Positions 9,272 through 18,400 of a stretch of DNA of 64,000 bases are shown one piece after another. A program made the position numbers and the translations under genes. The first letter of the stretch is position 1. Every line of letters starts with the position of its first letter. The DNA is from Paenibacillus sp. AN1007 (GTDB taxonomy: Bacteria > Bacillota > Bacilli > Paenibacillales > Paenibacillaceae), in assembly GCF_040702995.1 (NCBI RefSeq), contig NZ_CP159992.1:2691501-2755500 (forward strand), in the 5' to 3' direction. The notes under the pieces were generated by a model, which saw only the letters and a program-made list of their open reading frames with translations, made no database searches and was not told where the DNA came from.

Positions 9272-10894
9272 TTAAGGCACCCTCTTGTCTTTGAGTGTTG
9301 TTTGCCTGCGGTATTCATTTGGATTAAGTCCCGTAATTTTTTTGAAAACTTTACTAAAATACGTATACTCCGGCGAAAAGCCAACCAAGGCTGGTACATC
9401 GGAAGAACGCAGCTGGTTCTGGGCAAGCAGTTCTTTCGCACGTTCGATGCGGTATCGGTTAACGTAATCAATATACGTAATCTGCAGCTCCTTACGGAAG
9501 AGGTTGCTGAGATAACCCGGACTTAAACCCACATAGTCCGCGACCATCTGCAGACTGATATTTTCTGTATAGTGGCGTTTGATGTATTCAATCGCACGGG
9601 TGATCTCATCACTCATTTGTAAGCGCTTGCGAACCAAATCAACTAGAGTGTTCATGTATGTGAGGACCTGGTCAAGCATATCGGGCATCGTATCACAATT
9701 CTCCAGTTTTTCGGTCATGCTGAGCAGCAGCGTCTTTTCATTGTTGTGATCATATACATTTGTATTAATCCACTGTACAAACTGATACACCGTAATCTCC
9801 AGTGTTTTGCGATCTTCACACATCCCACATTCGATCTCATCCAGAAACTCATCATACTCTCTTTGTTTCAGCTGTGGGAGCAGCTCCCTTATGTCGTTAT
9901 GGTTACGAATTCGTTCAACTCGTGCAAGTACACCGGTTCGGTCGGCACGCCCAGTCCCTTGGTGCTGCTGTCCTGGGCCGACAATAAATTTGCGCTGCAG
10001 CGCCCGCTGGGCTTCGGCATATTGTCTAGGGAGCGAATCATACCCTCCATTGACACTGCTGATTCCGAATGAGACCGTGCAGTTGAAATAATGACGAATC
10101 GTATCTTGAATATGTTCAAGCAGCTGCCGAATCTCCTGTACAATAGCTTGTTCAGACAGCATATCGGCAAAGTGCAGTACAATCGCGTAATGACGGTCGT
10201 TAATCTGGACAGCTTCTCCCCGTTTATACCCCGACATGATCTCGCTTAGAATATTCAGCATAGACATCTTGACCAGATGACCGTGCTCATCACGAAATCG
10301 CTCTTTGAGCGAAAAGTAATGGTCCACTTCCATGACGCATACGACAAGGCGAACAGGAGATAATCTCAAGCCATGTTCTGTAACGAACCTTGAGAACTCA
10401 TCTGTAGAGAAAATCTGATAGAACATAAAGTCCTTGAACATTTTTTCTTTTACCAATTCTATATCCGGTGATGCCGAGGCTGTAGTCCTTTGAACAATAT
10501 TCACATGGCTCTGCTGCTGATCCAGTTCTTCCCTGACACCTGTCAGCACCTGTTCAATCTCTTCTTCGGTCATCGTCAGTTTTAAAATGTAGCTGGACAC
10601 ATCCAGCTTCAGAGCTTTACGCGCCAACTCAAACTCTTCCAGACATGAGAGCACGACGACACGCGTATGTTTGTCTTGTCTACGGATGTTGGAGATCAGC
10701 TCCATTCCGTCCATTCTGGGCATACTGATATCGGTAATGACCACGTCGGGTTTCTCACGTTCATAATAATCCCATGCAGCCAGGCCATCAGGAAAGTCGG
10801 CGGTAACCTCCAACCCGAACCTGCTCCATTCGACGGAATTTTTCAGTCCGATACGAACCAGCATCTCATCCTCGACGATCATCACCTTATACAT
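9272..10894 (-). CDS. Response regulator, YesN type (receiver plus AraC HTH)
   Basis: This is a 540-residue regulator. The N-terminal receiver has the acidic pair E8-D9, phospho-acceptor Asp55 in VVITDISMP and the conserved Lys in YILKL. A long middle region follows, and an AraC-type pair of helix-turn-helix motifs fills the last 100 residues (QMVADYVGLSPGYLSNLF and SPEYTYFSKVFKKITG). It should activate the neighbouring transporter and hydrolase genes. Its ATG lies four bases after the stop of the GH140-like gene and the kinase follows directly, making a three-gene operon. Confidence 0.93.
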   Translation of the reverse strand: MYKVMIVEDEMLVRIGLKNSVEWSRFGLEVTADFPDGLAAWDYYEREKPDVVITDISMPRMDGMELISNIRRQDKHTRVVVLSCLEEFELARKALKLDVSSYILKLTMTEEEIEQVLTGVREELDQQQSHVNIVQRTTASASPDIELVKEKMFKDFMFYQIFSTDEFSRFVTEHGLRLSPVRLVVCVMEVDHYFSLKERFRDEHGHLVKMSMLNILSEIMSGYKRGEAVQINDRHYAIVLHFADMLSEQAIVQEIRQLLEHIQDTIRHYFNCTVSFGISSVNGGYDSLPRQYAEAQRALQRKFIVGPGQQHQGTGRADRTGVLARVERIRNHNDIRELLPQLKQREYDEFLDEIECGMCEDRKTLEITVYQFVQWINTNVYDHNNEKTLLLSMTEKLENCDTMPDMLDQVLTYMNTLVDLVRKRLQMSDEITRAIEYIKRHYTENISLQMVADYVGLSPGYLSNLFRKELQITYIDYVNRYRIERAKELLAQNQLRSSDVPALVGFSPEYTYFSKVFKKITGLNPNEYRRQTTLKDKRVP

Positions 10895-10897
10895 GCA

Positions 10898-12323
10898 TCA
10901 AACCCCCTTCAGTATCAAAATCCAGTCATTCCCTCGTCCGCTTGTTGGGGCTGTATAACGTTCAATGCCTTGATTCAGTACTGCAGCATTAGAAGAAGCT
11001 TCTGTTCGTTCTCCTGTTCGGGGACAGAACCATGCTGCTCTAATCTGCTTGCCCTCAATATACCTCATGACTACATCGACGTACAAGCCATTTGGGAGGT
11101 AAATGTAAGCGTTCTCTCTATTTTGTAAAGCAGCCATTCGGTTAGCACCTGTGCGGTTGAAATGCAGCAAATCCAAGTTCGGCCTTAAGTCTCGCCCCAT
11201 TTCTTGTTCTAACAAGGCCCGAAGGTGACGCATTTGCGCTGCACCGGGACGATGCAGGGCTTCGCGCCAGGACATGATGAAATAATCACCTTGCTGGTTA
11301 GATTCAATCAGGTCATCTCCCCCTCGGTACATCGACCAAATCGAATGGTGACCATAGGTATGACCCATTGCGCCTGAAAATAACGCATAATACGCTGCCT
11401 TCCTCACATCTGCCGCATCGAAATATCCCAGTTCCCCCCGAAATCCAACGGGAATGTCCTCGTAACACGGCTCCGCATCAAGCGTTGGCTTCGCCGGTTC
11501 CCGGTCATAATCCTGCTGTACACGTCGGTCATTGGTAATCTCCCGTTCTCCATGACCGGACTGGATCATATTAAAATCAAGCCAGGGCTCATCATGAAAC
11601 TGGCGGGAAGAAGACTCGCATCCCGGCGGGTGAAAGGTCATCAGCTGCACGGCGCCGCCCTGCTTCAACCCTTCTACCATAGAAGCAGTGATGTCAAAAT
11701 GCAGCTTGGTCTCTAATGCACGGTCCCCTCCAAGAACCCAGATCACTTGCGGATGTTTACCATACCGCTCCCCCAACCATCTGCCATAGGTATAAGCATT
11801 TTCAGGTGTAAAAATCTCAGGTCCTTTGCCCCATTTAAGATTGAATTTATCTCCCCATGTCGGGAGCAGTGCCGCATATATTCCATGACTTCGCGCAAGC
11901 TCGAGTACAGCATCCACATGATCCCAATAAGAGTAGGGGCCATCCGTATCGGGACGAGCCGGGTCAGGCTGCCCATCTTCATTCATATGAAGAGGTGTCC
12001 GGCCGGAAGCATTGTTCGTGGTTACCCCGCTGAATTCAGCGAGCAATACCGTTTGAATAACATTAAAGGACTGGGCCGCCCTGGTTCGAAGATACAGCTC
12101 ACTCTCTTCCAGGTTCAAACGATGCAGCAGCTTCCCAAGCCGTATCAGCCAACCAGAAAAACGGAACCCCCGCGCAGGTTTCCAGATACCGTCCATTAGC
12201 AGAGACTTGGAGTGCTTCAAGGTGCACAGGCGCTGTTTTCTTTTCGACCCGATCATCAAAAGAATGCTTCGTTATAGGATGCTTCACTATCGTCTCATTA
12301 GTTTCCGATTGGTTACTGCTCAT
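10898..12323 (-). pseudogene. DUF4038/GH140-like glycosidase, interrupted by a one-base frameshift
   Basis: The product is split over two frames. The 5' part starts at the ATG at 12323 behind AAGGAG and carries the typical DUF4038 opening (VSANGRYLETCAGVPFFWLA, then DTAWE), then runs into a stop. The rest lies in another frame from about 12133, with LLHRLNLEESELYLRTRAAQ, NVIQTVLLAEF, VIWVLGGD and the Asp/Glu-rich barrel region down to 10898. Removing one A from the GGGAAGCTG stretch near 12131-12136 restores DTAWELLHR. The repaired protein has about 474 residues and no signal peptide. Characterised GH140 members are apiosidases acting on rhamnogalacturonan II, which fits the rhamnosidase nearby. 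A sequencing error is as possible as a true mutation. Confidence 0.8.
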
Positions 12324-12623
12324 TTTCGCTGACACTCCTTGTAAAATTGATTTGTGCACGCGCATGTTATGGTCACTTTTCACTTCAAATCCTTTTCTCC
12401 ACTTCATGCAAAGGGTTCTCTTAAAAAGCATAAAATGCACATTTGCATCCGTAAAGACCGTTTCGAAGCAAAATCGTTCAAGCAGGCTTTGTTTTGTTCA
12501 ACCCGAGCCTCTTTTTTTCAACCGCATCAAATAATATTTCAAATCTGTATTTTATTGTAAACGTTATCATATGAAGTGCCGCACGCATGTTGTGCAGTAA
12601 ACCAACAATAAAGGAGAGCTGAG
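12324..12623. promoter_or_regulatory. Divergent promoter region
   Basis: A 300-base gene-free region between the GH140-like gene (minus) and the secreted glycosidase (plus). It holds RBS AAGGAG for the left gene, AAAGGAG for the right gene, and one strong cre palindrome. I see no other convincing structure; poly-T and poly-A runs occur near 12500-12530. Confidence 0.6.
12556..12569. promoter_or_regulatory. cre site, perfect match to consensus
   Basis: TGTAAACGTTATCA fits TGWAANCGNTNWCA at every position. It sits 55 bases before the start of the secreted glycosidase at 12624, and about 230 bases before the divergent GH140-like/regulator/kinase operon, so CcpA repression of the former is likely. 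Confidence 0.75.
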
Positions 12624-15272
12624 ATGAAAAGCAGATCCGACCGTTTAACTTCACGATGGGGTATTTCGCTCCTCACAGCCGTCATGCTTGCTTCGTTTAT
12701 TCCCGCCCCTTCTCCGGTTGACACCGCAAAGAACCAACGTCAAAATCAGGACACAAGCACTCATACCATTACGATTGATCCGAATAACGTCATTCAGGAT
12801 GATTTCCTGGGCGTGGGTGTCAATACCATTCCGACAGCACTCATGCCTGGACAGATGCAGTACGGGTATACCGAAGCTCATTGGGAGATCGATAAAAAGC
12901 GTATTCAAACCGTACAGCCCAAAATTGCCAGGGTCTGGTTTCAGATTGACTGGATGGAGCCTTCCAAAGGAACCTACACATGGGAGAGCTCTAACATGAA
13001 AGCTTTCTACAAATACCTTGATGCATTCAAAGCGGCTGGAACCGAAATTGAACTGAACTTTGGGTGGAAGGTAGGCTCGTCTGTTCATAACTGGTTCTCC
13101 ATACCAGGAATTGACCCGTGGACAAGTGCCCCTGCGGATCTGGATGCTTACGCGGCCTCTGCTTCCGCGCTGCTGGAGGAGCTGATTCTGAACCGTGGTT
13201 ATGACAACGTGAAGTATCTTACTTTTTATAATGAGCCGAACGGCAGTTGGGATTTCGAAGCACCGGGAGATCAGAAGGCATATTACGCCGAGATGGTCAA
13301 TAAGATAAGTGCCAGACTAACTGCTGACGGCCTCCGTGACCGGATTGAAATCTGGGGACCTGAAGAGACGGGCGCTCCTGCATGGATCGAATATATGAAG
13401 CAGCATGCTGATGATGCCATCGACGGGTACAGCTTTCACGTGTACGGCGAATCGTACGAAGGACTGGGCAGTGCTTTTACCCTGCGTCAAGGTTATGTCG
13501 GAAATAAACCGCTTCATCTGACCGAGTTCGGCTGGGCAGATGATCAAGCAAGTAACTGGGATGCCGGTTATGCCAACTCGGTCATTCAAGCCGCCAATAT
13601 GGGCGTGAAATCAGCTTTGATGTGGCAGTTAAACGGGGTCTGGACGAATGATCCTACGGGTGGAACGAACGGAACCTATACGATGTGGGATGCGGTTGTA
13701 CTCGGCTTGAATCCGCGTAAAACCTTTTACATTGCAGGTATGCTGAACCGCTATATTCCCGAACACAGTGAAGTACTTGCTGTAAATACTGGCGGTTCCA
13801 CCGATGTACGTGCAGCGGCATTTAAAGGTGCGGACGGCAATTATACCGTGCTCGTCGAAACCAAAGCAGGCTCCAGCAAGGAAATCACACTGGACTTTGG
13901 CAGTACTGCGATCAATAAAACGTTTCGGAAAATGGTCTACAACAATGACGTAATACCGGAAGCCAATGCCGTACTTCCTCCAGTCACAGCGAATTTCCCT
14001 GCAGGCACTTCACTAACAGACCGTTCAGTTGACGGGGATTACAATGTCATTATCTATACGACTCAACCTGCCCAAACTCAAGTAAAACTGGATCAAGTTA
14101 ATCCAACCGTACGTTCAGGTGAATCTGTCACCCTTGCGGCAGATGTAATTGATAATAGCGGAAGTGTCACATGGAGCGTTATTGGACAAAACAACGGAAC
14201 AATTAACACAAACGGGGTTTATCAGGCTCCTCAGGTGAACGATGAAACACTTGTTGCAATTCGTGCCACCAGTACAGCCGCCCCCGAAGCATATGGTGTC
14301 GCTCTCGTTCGAGTTCTTCCATCAACATCAACAGATAAGGTCGAGGTTCCCACCTTCAGTCTGGATCAGCACGTATTTCCCAGCTCGGAGGTGCTCTATC
14401 TGGAGACCGCAACCGACGGAGCTCAGATTCGATACACCACAGATGGAAGCGAACCTACAGCCCAATCCACCCTGTACGTGAGACCCGTTATTCTGAACGA
14501 AGGTTCTCTTGCCCTATACAAAGCCAAAGCGTTCAAGTCAGGATTACAGCCTTCTGGCACAGTGTCCTCGCTTTATCAGATTGGACAGATCAGCAGTGCA
14601 CCGGACGGATACAAACTCTGCATGATTGAAAATGGTGGAGACTGTTATTTCCAAGGTAAAGCGGTCGTCGCTTATGGTGCAGACGGATTGTTTAATTATT
14701 CGATCCAGGAAAACGGCGCAGCATGTACAAGTGCCCTTTTGGGTGATCCGATCCCGGGTACAGCCAAACGCTGCTTTGTGAATCCGAACATCCCGGATGA
14801 ACTTCCGGTAGTCACATTGTTCAATGCCGGCTTTGAGAAGCCCGCGACAACGTCAGCCAAACCGGGGCCGATGACCAACGGATGGGTATTCGACAGCCGT
14901 TCAGGTGTGCAGCATAACAACGGTCCATTTCAAGCCCCGTCAGCTCCTCAAGGGGTTCAGACTGGATATCTGAAAACGGATGGCGGTGTATCCGGCACAT
15001 TAAGCCAGTCCATTAACTTCAAGCCGGGCGTCTATCAAATGTCGTTTAAAGCAGCCAAGCGGACCAGCTTCGGGGGTACTCAGTCTTTTGATATATATTT
15101 CGATAATCAGGTTATCGGCTCATATCAGCCTGAATCCGGCAGCTTCGAAACGTTCAGAACCGATGCTTTCGAGACAAGTGGCGGAAAACATACGATTAAA
15201 TTCGCCGCAACGACAACTCAAGGTGATAATACAGCCTTTATCGATGATGTATCAATTACGTCACTGCCTTGA
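12624..15272 (+). CDS. Secreted clan-A glycoside hydrolase with chitobiase-C-like and C-terminal CBM-like domains
   Basis: The protein has 882 residues with a signal peptide (about residues 1-35) and an ATG behind AAAGGAG. The catalytic TIM barrel (about 50-400) has the clan-A pair: acid/base Glu204 in FYNEPNG and nucleophile Glu301 in LTEFGW. It resembles GH39 or GH5-like endo-enzymes but I cannot fix the family. A Big/fibronectin-like beta domain follows (about 480-570), then a CHB_HEX_C-type domain with YTTDGSEPT, then a Cys-containing stretch and a C-terminal beta-sandwich (about 725-882) typical of carbohydrate binding. It is secreted and soluble, with no SLH domain. A cre site lies upstream and a strong hairpin follows. 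Confidence 0.75.
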   Translation: MKSRSDRLTSRWGISLLTAVMLASFIPAPSPVDTAKNQRQNQDTSTHTITIDPNNVIQDDFLGVGVNTIPTALMPGQMQYGYTEAHWEIDKKRIQTVQPKIARVWFQIDWMEPSKGTYTWESSNMKAFYKYLDAFKAAGTEIELNFGWKVGSSVHNWFSIPGIDPWTSAPADLDAYAASASALLEELILNRGYDNVKYLTFYNEPNGSWDFEAPGDQKAYYAEMVNKISARLTADGLRDRIEIWGPEETGAPAWIEYMKQHADDAIDGYSFHVYGESYEGLGSAFTLRQGYVGNKPLHLTEFGWADDQASNWDAGYANSVIQAANMGVKSALMWQLNGVWTNDPTGGTNGTYTMWDAVVLGLNPRKTFYIAGMLNRYIPEHSEVLAVNTGGSTDVRAAAFKGADGNYTVLVETKAGSSKEITLDFGSTAINKTFRKMVYNNDVIPEANAVLPPVTANFPAGTSLTDRSVDGDYNVIIYTTQPAQTQVKLDQVNPTVRSGESVTLAADVIDNSGSVTWSVIGQNNGTINTNGVYQAPQVNDETLVAIRATSTAAPEAYGVALVRVLPSTSTDKVEVPTFSLDQHVFPSSEVLYLETATDGAQIRYTTDGSEPTAQSTLYVRPVILNEGSLALYKAKAFKSGLQPSGTVSSLYQIGQISSAPDGYKLCMIENGGDCYFQGKAVVAYGADGLFNYSIQENGAACTSALLGDPIPGTAKRCFVNPNIPDELPVVTLFNAGFEKPATTSAKPGPMTNGWVFDSRSGVQHNNGPFQAPSAPQGVQTGYLKTDGGVSGTLSQSINFKPGVYQMSFKAAKRTSFGGTQSFDIYFDNQVIGSYQPESGSFETFRTDAFETSGGKHTIKFAATTTQGDNTAFIDDVSITSLP

Positions 15273-15310
15273 TCAGATGTCGGGAGTTGACGACCCAGAT
15301 TGAATGCCGA

Positions 15311-15365
15311 TGCACATCAAAAAGGACGAGGCAGAAATGATCTGCTTCGTCCTTTTTGATGTGCA
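15311..15365. terminator. Bidirectional terminator, 24-bp stem
   Basis: Arms 15311-15334 and 15342-15365 pair over 24 positions with a single G-T wobble and a 7-base loop. Internal A and T runs (CAAAAAGG and CCTTTTTG) suit termination in both directions between two convergent genes. Confidence 0.85.
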
Positions 15366-15443
15366 TAAATTGATTTTAAAGATTATTCACACGTCGACTT
15401 CACTTGTATACTCCAATGACAGAATACTCTTTCAGTCACTGTT

Positions 15444-18400
15444 TTATTGCGATTTACCCATATTAATCAGACTAACGTCAGACAAAGTGATCGTGGTTCC
15501 TTCCTGTTCATTGCCGTCGATAAGGCCCATGTCAAAAACAATTCGGCTGTTATTATAACTCGCTTCAGTTACCGGGAACGTATACGAGAACTGCTGCTCT
15601 TCCGTCGTCAGATCCATTTGATTCCCGAAGAAGCTGGTCCATTTATAATTCGCAGGCACATCCACCCAGCCAATACCAACGCTCATTTTGCGTGCTTGAT
15701 CCGCTTTTGCTTTGAATGTCAGCTTGTAGGTGTAACCCTGCTGCATCCCAAAGCCTTCCTGGATCAACTGCCGATCCCATGGATTCTCTCCCACTTGACG
15801 CACTTGTGCCTGAAGCTGCCCGTTATCAGCACGGATCACCAAGTCCTCCGGTTTATTACTGGCCGCATACGTGAACCAGCTGTCCGTTCCCTGCGAGAAG
15901 CCACCGTTCTGGATCAGGTTGACGCGTACAGGCTGCCCCCCTTCTTCTGCACTTGGATTAACTTCAAACAGCATTACATTCTGAATAGAAACGATATGCT
16001 CTCCTGTCGCCGCTGCCGGATTTCCGAGACCGAAGTTTAACATGCCTGCCTCATCCGCAGTCTCTCCCATGGTAAAGGTATACGTATACTGCTGTTTCGC
16101 TTCTGTTATTTCTGCTGTCTGCTCCATATACTTCTCTGTATCACTGCCCGCCTTCGACAAGACCACCTGCATAGATTTTGGTGATGAGGCCGCTGCGTCA
16201 AAGCTTAGACGATACGTTTTCCCGGCTTCAAGCGAGAGCTCTCCCTGCTGCAGTATGGCATCCCACCAATGCTCGGTTGTACCCGGAAGTGTCATACTGA
16301 TGCCCTGCTCATTGCTGTATGTCGCCGTAGTTACAGTCGCAGGCAGCATCCAGTTTGATGAATCGGTACTCAAACCGCCGTTCTTCACTTTACTCCGGGA
16401 GATGTCGAGCCAGCGTGTGTTGTATTCGTTTCCTTCAAAATTCACATAATACGTTTTGTTTGCTTGTAAGGAAACTGGTGGCAGATATACGGTTTTGTAC
16501 GTTTGCCAGCCGCCCGTATTTCCCAGCACAAATTCAGAGCTTGCAGCTGTATTGCCTTCCTCATCTTTGACGGTAAAACGTACTAAGGCATCATCTTTGG
16601 CACTCGCCATCCGTGTTGAGAACGCATATACTCCATCATTCGCAGCATTAATCTTGAATTGAAGCAGATCACCTTCATCCATATAGCTGACATGTTGGCC
16701 GCCCTCATCGGAAGCTTCGAGCTGAAGCCCCTGCATCACGTAGGCATCAGCCGCTGCAATATGTGCATAATTTTGAATCGATACCGGCTTTCCGCGCTTC
16801 GTCAACCGCACGTTATCAACATATACCTTGCCAGCGCTGCCGCCGAACATCAGCTTTAGTTCGGACGCTGCTGTCGCCTGGCCCTCTCCGATCACAATTT
16901 CACCAGTATACGTTTTCATTTCGTTTCCAATCTGAATCTGCTGTCCTTGAAGCACCTTCACGTCGTGGCCCTCAGCAGTGGATAAACCGATATCCATAAT
17001 GCCTGCCGTATCTGCCTTGGCATCAAATGAGAATCCGTAGGCTGTACTGCCTTCCAGTTTCATGCCAGGCTGTACAACAGCAACCTGCTCCGGCTGTCCA
17101 TTCGTTTTTTTCACATCGACAACAAGCTGTCTTTCCATGATCGGGAACTTCGAGAAATTATTGACTGATATCTGCGCATCCGCGTCCGTTTGAATCTGAG
17201 TGTTCCAGAAGCCGAGCCTTTGTTTTCCTTGATCAAATGTACCATTATAAACGTAATTGCCATCCGGCAGCGCTTTGCGTTCCACCGGCAGCGGATCGGC
17301 TTCACCAATCTCCTTCAGTCTTACATTGGTTACCCAGACTTCGCCTTCATTCAATCCCAGATTAAATTCAAACCTTGCGTTGTTGTCTGAACCATTACGC
17401 ATGTTAAATTCGTATTCGTACGGCTGCCAATCCGTTGTGACTGAAAGTTCTTTTTCTTCAGAGTAATTCGTCCAGCTTTTCTCATACTGAGTCACTTTGG
17501 AACGAATAACCCGATTGGCCGAAGCTTTGGCATCAAACTCAACTTTATATTTTTTGTCTTTCTGTATATACATTGGCATCTGAGTCAGCTGTACCGAATA
17601 GGTCTCCGTTCCGGCTTTGGAGATCGTTACTTTGGCTGCTTTGCCTTTGACCGCATCGTCGACAACTTCAACCTTACCCTCTCCGCCTGCATTTGTTATG
17701 AAATTCCAATCGACAGGAACACCGCTTGCATCCACGCCTTTGGTAAACTGTTCATTATAAATCTGGTTGCGATCCTCTTGCGGTTCGCGCTGCTTCTCAG
17801 GCTCAATTGGACTGGAAGTTACATCCGGCCATTCATCCATATTTTTATAAGCGTATACGCGTACAAAATCTACATTCATTTTATCGGAAACAAATTCATT
17901 CTCCGGTGATCCCGGCCAATCCCCGCCAACCGCAAGGTTGAGAATCAGATAGAACGGACGATCGAACGGTGCGGGGAACGTATAGCTTTCCGGCTGTCCC
18001 GCTGCCGTGGTCTGCCAGTTGTTAACCTGATGGTGCAGCTTGCCATCTACATAGAAACGAATCATGCCAGGCAGCCATTCCACCTGAAAATCATGATATT
18101 CATCGGCAAAGGATTCACCTTGCGGCAGGGTAAACTTACCTTGGTCATGCCCGTGAGAACCATCCGCTTTTTTCGAATCATAGTGGATCGTGCTGTAGAT
18201 TTCATGGTCCTTGTTCTGTCCGCCGATCAGCTCCATGATGTCAATCTCACCGGAAGCGGGCCATCCTCCATAGTGTGCTTCATCGGTAGGCATCATCCAG
18301 ATTGCTGGCCACATACCCTGCTGCACAGGAAGCTTGGCTCTCACGACTACTTTGCCGTAGGTCCAGTCGCCCTTCTCCTTTGAGATCAGTTTGCCGGAAG

